A DNA stretch of 64,000 nt. Source: Oryzibacter oryziterrae (lineage in GTDB: Bacteria > Pseudomonadota > Alphaproteobacteria > Rhizobiales > Pleomorphomonadaceae). The position numbers and the translations under genes are program-made. Numbering within the stretch: position 1 is the first letter of the stretch; every line of letters starts with the position of its first letter. Below the pieces are notes generated by a model. It saw only the letters and a list, made by a program, of their open reading frames with translations, searched no databases and was not told where the DNA came from. The stretch spans positions 434,001 to 498,000 of the forward strand of contig NZ_JAKJIC010000002.1 of the NCBI RefSeq assembly GCF_021864535.1, in the 5' to 3' direction. Of the stretch, positions 36,628-44,092 are shown one piece after another.

Positions 36628-38901
36628 ATGAAAACGCCCGTTCTCCGCCTCCACCCGTCCGCCATCTTCAACCGCAAGGGCAACCTCGCCGGCTTCGTTG
36701 CCACGGCGCCCATGGCGGTGGCCATCGTCGCGCAGCTCGCCCTGATCGCGGCCGTGGCCTATGTCGCCTGGATGAGCGACATCGGGTTGGCGGACCGTCA
36801 GGCGGCGCTGGTGGCCAAGCGCCTGACCGACGAGATCGAGTATTATCGCAAGGATATCGGGGACATGGCCGCATGGCACGAAGTCTCCGACATGCTGGAC
36901 AACGGCCCGTTCGATGCCCAGTTGCTGCAGGATACCTTCGCCTACAGCTCCTACACCTTCGCGCACCAGAAGACGCAGGCGGTCTTCACGCCGCAAGGCA
37001 AGCTCGTCTGGCTCGCCGACGAGGGGCTGACTACCGACTCGGCCCGCTATGACGAGCTGTGTGCCGGCTGTTCCGACGTTGCCGCGGCGGTGCAGGCCAA
37101 ATATGCCGCTGCTGACAACCATTACATGGAAGATCTCTTCAACACGGAAATGCCCTTCGACGAGCGCCCCGCCTTGCCCGCAAGCTATCCGGCGGTGGCC
37201 AAGCTGGTGTCGATGAACGGCGAGCCCGTCTACATGATGGGATCGGTGATCAACGCCGCGCGGCCGCAGGATCGCAAGGCCGGTCCGCGCTACACCCTTG
37301 TGACGGCGCTGCATCTGGACAAGACCTTCCTCGCCCAGCTCGGGCAGGACCTCGGCATCACCGGTGTTGCCGTGGCAACCGACCGGGCTGCTCTCAAGGA
37401 CGAAAACAGCTCACCCATCCTGGCGACTTATGACGGGCAGGTTCTGGGCTACATCACCTGGACGCATGAGCGGCCCTCGCTCGCCCTTCTGGTCAAGCTC
37501 CTGCCGGTTCTCGCCGTCTTCATGCTGATCTTCACCGGGCTGGTCGGCGCCCTCGTGCGCTGGCTGAAGCGCCTCTCCATCGACCAACTGGCCGGCGAGG
37601 TCCTGTCCAGCCACATGGCGCTGCACGACCCGCTCACCGGGCTCGGCAACCGCGCCTATCTTGCCAATGCGCTCGACGAGGTTCTGCCGCAGGCCGTCTC
37701 CGGCAAGCATCCCGCCGCCCTGCTGCTGCTCGACATGGACGGCTTCAAGGGCGTCAACGACACCTACGGCCATCAGGTCGGCGACGAGCTGATCCGCATG
37801 TTCGCCGATCGCCTGATGCGCGGCGTGCCGTCGAATGCGCGTGTCGTCCGCCTCGGCGGTGACGAATTCGCCGTCATCGTCCCCGACGCCGACCTTTCGC
37901 TGATCGAGCGTCTCGGCACTGGCATCCTCACCTTTGCCCGCGAACCCTTCCTGATCGACGGCATCGAGGCCCGCGTCGGCTGCTCCGTCGGTGTGGCGCT
38001 GGCTCCGGTTCACGCCGTCGATCGCACCGAACTCCTGCGCAAGGCCGACCTCGCGCTCTATCGCGCCAAGACCGACGGGCGCAATCGCTGGCGCCTGTTC
38101 GAAGACTCGCTCGATGTGGGCGCCCGCCAGCGCCGCGAGCTTGAAGAGAACCTGCGTTCGGCGCTCGAGTCCGGCGATCGCTTCTCGCTCGCCTATCAGC
38201 CCGAGTTTTCCGTCACCGGCCCCAATGCCACGCCCATCGGCGTGGAAGCGGCGCTGTGCTGGCGCCATGACAGCGGCGTGCTGGTCTCCGCCCGCGACAT
38301 GATCCGCGCCGCCGAGGAAGTCGGTCTGGCCAGCGAACTCGGCAGCTTCGTGCTGCGGCGCGCCTGTCAGGACCGCAAGGCCATGGGCGAGGGCACCGTC
38401 ACCGTCAACATGTCGCCGCTCGACGTCGCCGATCCCACCTTCCATGATCGCGTGATGATGATCCTCGACACCGCCGATTTCCCGCCCCATCGCCTCGAGA
38501 TCGAACTGTCCGATGGTCTGCAGCACGCCAATGCCCCGCAGGTGCTTTCCGCCCTGCGCCGGCTGAAGGCGGCCGGCGTGCGCCTCTCCATCGACGGCTT
38601 TGGCGCCCGCTATGCCAACATCGCCCAGCTGCGCACCCTGCCCATCAGCAAGGTCAAGCTGGCGCCGACCCTGCTGCGCGGTCTCGAAGGCAGCCCGGAC
38701 GCCCAGCGCCTGGTTGCCGCCATCACCGCATTGGGCAAGTCCATCGGTCTTGTGGTGGGGGCTGAAGGCGTCGAAACCGCCGGCCAGCTGCAGTTTCTCA
38801 AAGACGCCGGTTGTTCGGTTGCACAAGGAAGCTTCCTCGGCATCGGCGACGCTGCACCCAGCGTGCCGCCCCAGCGCAAGGCCGAAGACAAGGCAGCCTG
38901 A
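36628..38901 (+). CDS. CHASE4-like sensor, GGDEF and degenerate EAL domain protein
   Basis: A membrane c-di-GMP signalling protein of about 757 residues. TM1 lies at about 23-48, an extracytoplasmic sensor resembling CHASE4 (KDIGDMAAWHEVSD) follows, and TM2 lies at about 290-312. The GGDEF domain has an intact GGDEF signature (residues about 410-414) and DMDGFKGVND, so synthase activity is likely; no RxxD inhibitory site is seen. The EAL domain (about 500-745) is worn. The usual EALLRW reads EAALCW, the ELTE motif reads ELSDG, DDFG reads DGFG, and the KID lysine-aspartate pair reads KLA. NMSP and AEGVET remain. Phosphodiesterase activity is therefore doubtful. The start is uncertain because no good ribosome-binding site precedes ATG 36628; TTG 36544 is an alternative. 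Confidence 0.85.
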   Translation: MKTPVLRLHPSAIFNRKGNLAGFVATAPMAVAIVAQLALIAAVAYVAWMSDIGLADRQAALVAKRLTDEIEYYRKDIGDMAAWHEVSDMLDNGPFDAQLLQDTFAYSSYTFAHQKTQAVFTPQGKLVWLADEGLTTDSARYDELCAGCSDVAAAVQAKYAAADNHYMEDLFNTEMPFDERPALPASYPAVAKLVSMNGEPVYMMGSVINAARPQDRKAGPRYTLVTALHLDKTFLAQLGQDLGITGVAVATDRAALKDENSSPILATYDGQVLGYITWTHERPSLALLVKLLPVLAVFMLIFTGLVGALVRWLKRLSIDQLAGEVLSSHMALHDPLTGLGNRAYLANALDEVLPQAVSGKHPAALLLLDMDGFKGVNDTYGHQVGDELIRMFADRLMRGVPSNARVVRLGGDEFAVIVPDADLSLIERLGTGILTFAREPFLIDGIEARVGCSVGVALAPVHAVDRTELLRKADLALYRAKTDGRNRWRLFEDSLDVGARQRRELEENLRSALESGDRFSLAYQPEFSVTGPNATPIGVEAALCWRHDSGVLVSARDMIRAAEEVGLASELGSFVLRRACQDRKAMGEGTVTVNMSPLDVADPTFHDRVMMILDTADFPPHRLEIELSDGLQHANAPQVLSALRRLKAAGVRLSIDGFGARYANIAQLRTLPISKVKLAPTLLRGLEGSPDAQRLVAAITALGKSIGLVVGAEGVETAGQLQFLKDAGCSVAQGSFLGIGDAAPSVPPQRKAEDKAA

Positions 38902-38910
38902 TCAGGCTGC
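38893..38910. terminator. Perfect 18-bp palindrome over two convergent stop codons
   Basis: GCAGCCTGATCAGGCTGC is a perfect palindrome centred between the stop of the GGDEF-EAL gene (38899-38901) and that of the MFS gene (38902-38904). It could serve as a bidirectional terminator stem, although no T-run follows. Confidence 0.45.
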
Positions 38911-40101
38911 GCTCCGCACCGCTGCCCGCCGCCCGACCTCGGCGGCGGCGAACATCAGTCCGGCTCCCAGACAGACCGCCGCTGCGCTCGCCTCGAAGAG
39001 CGGCAGATATTCTGTGCCGTTCGCCATCACCCCGAACAGCGACGCCGACAGCAGCCGCGCCGTCACGTTGCTGAGGTCGAGCAGCGACGCCGACAGCCCG
39101 AGTCGGCCGCGGATCAGGTCCTGCATATAGGCAATGGGAATGCTGACCAGCGCCGAGATGGCAATCGCGCTCACCACCTGCAGGGCAAACACGTCCATCG
39201 TGCCGCGCGCCATCATCAGCAGCACGAGATAGGCGGCAAAGATCAGGGCCGCGATGGCCATCAGCGTTTCCCGCTGCAGCCGGCCGATGAGCCGCGCCCA
39301 CAACATCATGAACGGCACTTCGAGGCCCGCGCAGATGCCGGCGTTGATGCCCACGTCGCGCGTCGTGCCGTGGAAGTCGTTGACCAGCGCCAGCGGCAGC
39401 GTCAAGGCGTGCAGTTCCAGCGCCATCTTGATGACCACATAGCCGGCCATGCCCACGAGGCCTGACAGTGCGATCGCCCGCCCGGGCCCGGCATCCGCTG
39501 CCCGCTTCGGCTGCTGGCTTGCGAGCCGTCCGGACGCCGTCACTTCCAGCCCGACGAAGATCAGTGCCACCACGCCATAGCCCGCCAGCGGCAAGGCATA
39601 GACGTCGAACACCGACCTTTCCGCCGCCAGCCAGCCGGCGAGCGGTGGCGCCAGCATCCAGGCCAGGGACAGGAGCGCCCGCATGGACGACAGCCGCACT
39701 TCGCCCTTTTCCCCCAGGCTCTCGGTGAAGAACAGCCGCATGTAGGCATAGATCTGGCCGTTCATTGCGCCGGCCACCGGCTGCAGTGCCAGCACCGAGG
39801 CCAGAAAGGTGATCTTGCTGCGAAAGAAGAAGTTGGCGCTCGCCGAGGCGATGCCGAACAGCGCGCAGAAGAGGATCAGCTTGCGCCGGTCGCCCGCCCG
39901 ATCCGACAGGTGCCCCAGCAACATGGATGCGGCCACCTGCAGCAGCGATCCCGCAAACACGGCGCCGGCATAGGTTGCCGGTGCGAGGCCGATGGTCTCG
40001 ACGCCGACGATCGCCCCATAGGGCACCGTCGCCCCCAGGGCGATACCGGAACTGAAGATCGAAATGGCGAGCAGGGAAGAGACGGGCAGGGTGCGGGGCA
40101 T
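38902..40101 (-). CDS. MFS exporter of the sugar-efflux type
   Basis: A 399-residue major facilitator with twelve helices. The loop motif after helix 2 reads GHLSDRAGDRRKLILFC. The protein resembles the SetA-type sugar efflux group (GSLLQVAASMLLGHLSDR, MRLFFTESLGEKGEVRLSSMRAL), in which sugars or glycosides are exported. ATG 40101 with GGGGGAA close upstream is preferred over an earlier start. It lies 70 bp after lutC on the same strand and could be co-transcribed, but no metabolic link is evident. Confidence 0.78.
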   Translation of the reverse strand: MPRTLPVSSLLAISIFSSGIALGATVPYGAIVGVETIGLAPATYAGAVFAGSLLQVAASMLLGHLSDRAGDRRKLILFCALFGIASASANFFFRSKITFLASVLALQPVAGAMNGQIYAYMRLFFTESLGEKGEVRLSSMRALLSLAWMLAPPLAGWLAAERSVFDVYALPLAGYGVVALIFVGLEVTASGRLASQQPKRAADAGPGRAIALSGLVGMAGYVVIKMALELHALTLPLALVNDFHGTTRDVGINAGICAGLEVPFMMLWARLIGRLQRETLMAIAALIFAAYLVLLMMARGTMDVFALQVVSAIAISALVSIPIAYMQDLIRGRLGLSASLLDLSNVTARLLSASLFGVMANGTEYLPLFEASAAAVCLGAGLMFAAAEVGRRAAVRSAA

Positions 40102-40171
40102 GTTCCCCCGCTTACACGGCAAACTTTCTGCCCGTCCATCAAATCTTTGCGATGGCACCCATCGCCCGTGC

Positions 40172-40843
40172 TTATCCCACCACGATCAGGTGCAGGCTGC
40201 GCGGCCCATGGGCTCCCAGCAGCAGCGTCTGTTCGATGTCGGCCGAACGCGATGGGCCGGTGATCATGTTCACCGTCCGCGGCAGCACGCCCACGCCGAA
40301 GCGGTCACGCAGCTGCGCCCAGACCGTTTCATAGTCGCCGGCGATGGTGCCGGCATGCACCACGATCAGGTGATGGTCGGGCAGGAAGTTCAGCGTCGTC
40401 GGATTGTGCGGTCCCGAGGTCAGGATCGCCGTGCCCGTCTCGGCCACGCCCGCATCGGCATAGGAGACGCAGACGAGGTCGTCGCCGGCACTCGGTCCGA
40501 CCGCCACGATCAGCTGTCGCTGCGTGTTCCAGGGCAGGGCGGAGAGGCGTCCGTCGGCACCCATGCGCACCGCTTGCGGCAGGTTGTTCGAGCGCAGATA
40601 GCTCACCACGGCTTCCGGCACCTCGGTGGCGCTCTGGACCCGCTTCACCGAGGCGAACACGGCTTCGGCCTTGGCGCAGAACAGGGCCGTGCGTTCGTCC
40701 GGCGGCAGCTGTCCGCGTGCCGGGATCACCGATTTCGGCCGCCGCGTCAGCCGGTCGATCACCGTTGCGCGGCGGGTAAGGTCGGCGCCCGACGAGCCGA
40801 TCGAGCGGCGCACGCGGGCGAGGATGGCATCACGGCTGGACAT
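40172..40843 (-). CDS. lutC: Lactate utilisation protein C (LUD domain)
   Basis: LutC/LldG (YkgG-type) subunit of the three-part LutABC L-lactate dehydrogenase complex, which oxidises lactate to pyruvate. It is a LUD-domain protein of 223 residues. Visible family segments are ADAGVAETGTAILTSG and LPDHHLIVVHAGTIAGDY, ending with the GPSRSADIEQTLLLGAHGP signature shared with LutB. ATG 40843 overlaps the stop codon of lutB by one base (TAATG), so translation is coupled. A start at 40867 inside lutB is less likely. Confidence 0.92.
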   Translation of the reverse strand: MSSRDAILARVRRSIGSSGADLTRRATVIDRLTRRPKSVIPARGQLPPDERTALFCAKAEAVFASVKRVQSATEVPEAVVSYLRSNNLPQAVRMGADGRLSALPWNTQRQLIVAVGPSAGDDLVCVSYADAGVAETGTAILTSGPHNPTTLNFLPDHHLIVVHAGTIAGDYETVWAQLRDRFGVGVLPRTVNMITGPSRSADIEQTLLLGAHGPRSLHLIVVG

Positions 40844-42267
40844 TACTTGCGACCCCGCTTCTTCCATTCGGTTCGGAAGGTCGAGCCCTCCGGCGCCGGC
40901 ATGTCGCGCCAGGTCGTCCAGCCGCCGGCCAGCGGCAGCGACGTGAAGCGCCCCTTCTTGCGGCCGAGGAAGGACAGCGCCCGCGTGGCGATGCGTGTTC
41001 CAAGGCCATAGAGTTTCGGATGGGTGGCAGCAAACGCCCAGGCGCGCAAGGCCCAGCGCGTCGTGCGCGCGGTGAGATGTCGCTCGAACTCGCGCTCACG
41101 CCAGTGCCGCATCATCTTCGGCAGCGGAATGCGCATCGGGCAGACGCTCTCGCAGCGGCCGCAGAAGGTCGAGGCGTTCGGCAGGTGACCGCCCTGGTCG
41201 ACGCCGATCAGCGACGGCGTCAGCACCGCGCCCATCGGCCCGGGATAGACCCAGCCATAGGCATGGCCGCCGATGGCGTGATAGACCGGGCAGTGGTTCA
41301 TGCAGGCGCCGCAGCGGATGCAGCGCAGCATGTCCTCGAACTCGGTGCCGAGCATGGCCGAGCGGCCATTGTCCAGCAGCACCACATGATAATTCTCCGG
41401 CCCGTCCAGATCACCCGCCCGCTTCGGCCCGGTGGACAGCGTGGTGTAGACGCTCATCTCCTGTCCCGTGGCCGAGCGGCCGAGCACGCGCAGGATCTGC
41501 GCCACGTCGTTGAGTGTCGGCGTGATCTTCTCGATCGAAGCCACCACCACATGCGTCTTCGGCAGGATCTGCGTCAGGTCGCCGTTGCCCTCGTTGGTGA
41601 CGATGATCGACGTGCCCGTCTCCGCCACCAGGAAGTTGGCGCCGGTGATGCCCACATCGGCGGCCAGAAAGCGTGCCCGCAGCTCGCCGCGCGCTTCGGC
41701 CAGCAGCGAGGTCGGTGCGGTCAGATCGCGTTTCGCGTCGAGATGGGTGTGGACCCGGCGGAAGTCGGCCTCCACCTCTTCCTTGTTCACGTGGATGGCC
41801 GGCGCGATGATGTGGCTCGGCGCTTCCCCGCGCAGCTGGATGATGTATTCGCCGAGATCGGTCTCGATCGGCTTGATGCCGTTGGCCTCCAGATGGGCGT
41901 TGAGGCCGATCTCCTCGGAGATCATCGACTTGCCCTTGGTCACCGTCCTGGCGCCGGCCTTCTGACAGATGTCGAGGATGATGGCATTGGCCTCGGCCGC
42001 ATCGGCCGCCCAATGCACATGCCCACCGGCTTCCAGCACCCTCTTCTCGAAGGCCTCGAGATAGAGGTCGAGATGGGCGAGCGTGTGGTTCTTGATGTCG
42101 CGCGCACTGTCGCGCAGCGCCTCGAACTCGGGCAGGGCCTCGGCGGCAATGCGCCGTTTCTCGATGAAGCCCTTTTCCACATTGCCCATGGCCTTCTGCA
42201 GCGACGGGCTGTGCAGCGCCCCATGGGCATTGGACTTGAACTCGGGAGAGGTCGGATGAACGGACAT
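40843..42267 (-). CDS. lutB: Lactate utilisation iron-sulfur protein B
   Basis: LutB/LldF (YkgF-type), 474 residues. An N-terminal LUD domain (residues about 70-300; VTKGKSMISEEIGLN, NFLVAETGTSIIVTNEGNG) is followed by two [4Fe-4S] clusters, CIRCGACMNHCPVY and CGRCESVCPM. A C-terminal LutB-specific tail ends in Trp and basic residues. It passes electrons between the lactate-oxidising subunits and a quinone or other acceptor. It is followed with a one-base overlap by lutC. The upstream lutA lies 0.84 kb away because a DUF29 gene and repeats separate them. Confidence 0.94.
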   Translation of the reverse strand: MSVHPTSPEFKSNAHGALHSPSLQKAMGNVEKGFIEKRRIAAEALPEFEALRDSARDIKNHTLAHLDLYLEAFEKRVLEAGGHVHWAADAAEANAIILDICQKAGARTVTKGKSMISEEIGLNAHLEANGIKPIETDLGEYIIQLRGEAPSHIIAPAIHVNKEEVEADFRRVHTHLDAKRDLTAPTSLLAEARGELRARFLAADVGITGANFLVAETGTSIIVTNEGNGDLTQILPKTHVVVASIEKITPTLNDVAQILRVLGRSATGQEMSVYTTLSTGPKRAGDLDGPENYHVVLLDNGRSAMLGTEFEDMLRCIRCGACMNHCPVYHAIGGHAYGWVYPGPMGAVLTPSLIGVDQGGHLPNASTFCGRCESVCPMRIPLPKMMRHWREREFERHLTARTTRWALRAWAFAATHPKLYGLGTRIATRALSFLGRKKGRFTSLPLAGGWTTWRDMPAPEGSTFRTEWKKRGRK

Positions 42268-42285
42268 GTCTGGCTTTCTTCCTGG

Positions 42286-42397
42286 AGCATCCGCCGATCA
42301 GGTTGAAACAACCTGATCGACAAGCGGCTGCTCCAACTTTTGAGGCAAGAGCGATTTCTGATCGATCAGGTGACCATACCTGATCGGAAATCGCTCT
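42286..42397. repeat. 112-bp double-hairpin repeat, copy C
   Basis: Full-length copy, AGCATCCGCC to AAATCGCTCT. Hairpin 1 pairs CGATCAGGTT with AACCTGATCG; the outer arms AGCATCCGC and GCGGCTGCT also pair. Hairpin 2 pairs CGATCAGGT with ACCTGATCG and is extended by AGAGCGATTTC with GAAATCGCTCT. The last eleven codons and the stop codon of the DUF29 gene lie within it. Confidence 0.9.
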
Positions 42398-42860
42398 CGT
42401 CCGGCAGATAGTCGGGATCGCGCAATTGGGCGAACGAATAGGGGCATTCAGCTGGAAATGCCGCGCGCGGCAGTCCGGTCTCGATCATTGCTTCCTTGAG
42501 CCCGCGGCCGAAGGCAATCGTCACGATCTCCTGGATCTGCGCCTTGAGCGACGGGTTCGCCTTCAGGCGATCTTCGATGTTGTCGCGCTCACGGCTGATG
42601 GTGACCTGCCAGGACGCACTGCGCTTCTCCGGCTGGTACTGCCACTTCAGCAGATGGGCGATCAGCAGCCGATAGGACGATGTCAGGGCGTGCAACTGCT
42701 CCTTGCCCATGCTCTCCAGCTCCTCGATCACATTGGGCAAGTCCATTTCGGCAAAGCGCTTCTGGCGCAGGAGTTCGGCCTGTTCGAACGCCCAAGCATA
42801 GGTATCGTCCTCATAGTCCGTCGGGACGGCAAAATACGGCTTCTCCTTCGCCTTGCCCAT
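42366..42860 (-). CDS. DUF29 family protein
   Basis: A 164-residue cytosolic helical protein of the DUF29 family. Family segments are DYEDDTYAWAFEQAELLRQ, MDLPNVIEELESMGK, and LIAHLLKWQYQPEKRSASW with an arginine-rich helix after it. ATG 42860 has GGAG 7 nt upstream and is preferred over 42872. The C-terminal residues DESDFRSGMVT and the stop codon are encoded by repeat copy C, so the original end of the gene was probably altered by the repeat. DUF29 genes are multicopy in cyanobacteria and proteobacteria and have no known function. Its position between lutA and lutB suggests insertion into that operon. Confidence 0.82.
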   Translation of the reverse strand: MGKAKEKPYFAVPTDYEDDTYAWAFEQAELLRQKRFAEMDLPNVIEELESMGKEQLHALTSSYRLLIAHLLKWQYQPEKRSASWQVTISRERDNIEDRLKANPSLKAQIQEIVTIAFGRGLKEAMIETGLPRAAFPAECPYSFAQLRDPDYLPDESDFRSGMVT

Positions 42861-42905
42861 GTCCGTCTCCATTTGTGAACCGCGACACGAACGTCAGCGG
42901 CCTTT

Positions 42906-43047
42906 ACCCCTCTCTCCAACTCTCCCCCGCAAGGGGGGAGAGGGCCGGACAGGCGTTTCCGGCCAGAACCTTCCGCGCTTGATTGGTTCGCTTAGGAACC
43001 AAGCGGCGCTCTCTCCCCCCTTGCGGGGGAGAGTTGGAGAGAGGGGT
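42906..43047. repeat. 142-bp element with perfect 37-bp inverted repeats
   Basis: The 37 bases at 42906-42942 are the exact reverse complement of 43011-43047; 68 bp separate them. Each arm starts or ends with ACCCCTCTCTCCAACTC and itself contains a small hairpin (TCTCCCCC-GCAA-GGGGGGAGA). No open reading frame is inside. It lies between lutA and the DUF29 gene. It resembles a MITE or intergenic palindromic unit; no flanking target duplication was obvious. Confidence 0.85.
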
Positions 43048-43106
43048 GGCTGGCTGAAGCCAGTCAAAAAGCTAATCCCTCGCCCCACTATCGCACAAAT
43101 CCTGCC

Positions 43107-43868
43107 TTACCGCTTCTCGCCAATCGCCGGGCCCGTCGCCAGGCCCGCCAGGATCTCCGCCACGTGGCGAACCTCGATGTCCGAGCCCTCGCGCTTCAGC
43201 TTGCCGGCCATGTTGAGCAGGCAGCCCATGTCGCCGGCCACCAGCGTCCCGGCACCGCTGGCCCGGATGTTGGCGGTCTTCTTGGAAACGATCTTGTTGG
43301 AGATCTCGTCATATTTCACGCAGAAGGTGCCGCCGAAGCCGCAGCAGACGTCGCTGTCCTTCATCTCGGAGATCGTCAGCCCGTCGACACTCTCCAGCAG
43401 CTTGCGCGGCTGGCTCTTGATGCCGAGTTCGCGCAATCCCGAACAGCTGTCGTGATAGGTGATGGCGCCTTCGAAGGCGGCGATCACCGCCTTCACGCCC
43501 AGCACGTCGACGAGGAAGCTCACAAGTTCGAAGGTCTTTGCCGACAGCTTCTCCGCCCGGATCGACCAGCCGGCGTCGCCCTCGAACAGGTCGGCATAAT
43601 GGGTCTTCACCATGCCGCCGCAGGAACCCGACGGGATCACCACGAAGTCGAACTCTTCGAAAGTGGCAATCACCTGCTCGGCAATGCGCCGGGCATCGGC
43701 CTTGTCGCCATTGTTGTAGGCCGGCTGGCCGCAGCAGGTCTGATTGTCGGGCACGAACACGTCGCAGCCCGCATCTTCCAGCAGTTTCACCGCCGAAAAG
43801 CCGACCGTCGGACGAAACATGTCGACGAGGCAGGTCACGAACAATCCCACACGCGGCTTCTTCGTCAT
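43107..43868 (-). CDS. lutA: Lactate utilisation protein A ((Fe-S)-binding, CCG domains)
   Basis: LutA/LldE (YkgE-type), 253 residues, with two cysteine-rich CCG domains. The first has FVPDNQTCCGQPAYNNG and the second has KDSDVCCGFGGTFCVKY and GDMGCLLNMAG. Such CCG cysteines bind an unusual iron-sulfur cluster in the lactate-oxidising complex with LutB and LutC. ATG 43868 gives the family N-terminus (VGLFVTCLVDMFRP). It is separated from lutB by a DUF29 gene and two repeat elements. A strong bidirectional terminator lies 73-119 bp upstream. Confidence 0.94.
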   Translation of the reverse strand: MTKKPRVGLFVTCLVDMFRPTVGFSAVKLLEDAGCDVFVPDNQTCCGQPAYNNGDKADARRIAEQVIATFEEFDFVVIPSGSCGGMVKTHYADLFEGDAGWSIRAEKLSAKTFELVSFLVDVLGVKAVIAAFEGAITYHDSCSGLRELGIKSQPRKLLESVDGLTISEMKDSDVCCGFGGTFCVKYDEISNKIVSKKTANIRASGAGTLVAGDMGCLLNMAGKLKREGSDIEVRHVAEILAGLATGPAIGEKR

Positions 43869-43940
43869 GTCGCAAACATCCGGAAAACGCTTTGGCTTCA
43901 ACTGGTCTACGCGCAACGGCGACGGCAGACAATGGCCCCT

Positions 43941-43987
43941 AAATAAAACACCCATACTCGGATGTCGAGTATGGGTGTTTTTTATTT
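43941..43987. terminator. Strong bidirectional terminator
   Basis: AAATAAAACACCCATACTCG pairs with CGAGTATGGGTGTT..TTATTT across a 5-nt loop, with A-rich and T-rich flanks on both sides. It ends the 5'-nucleotidase transcript, which comes from the right on the minus strand, before lutA. Confidence 0.9.
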
Positions 43988-44092
43988 ATAATAATCAGGA
44001 GGCATCTGCCGAACGTCGGTGCACCCGTCGCCCGGCCTTTCGCTGCCAGATATCGCGCCGCGCCAGACGCCACTGAGGCAGGCGAATGAGCC

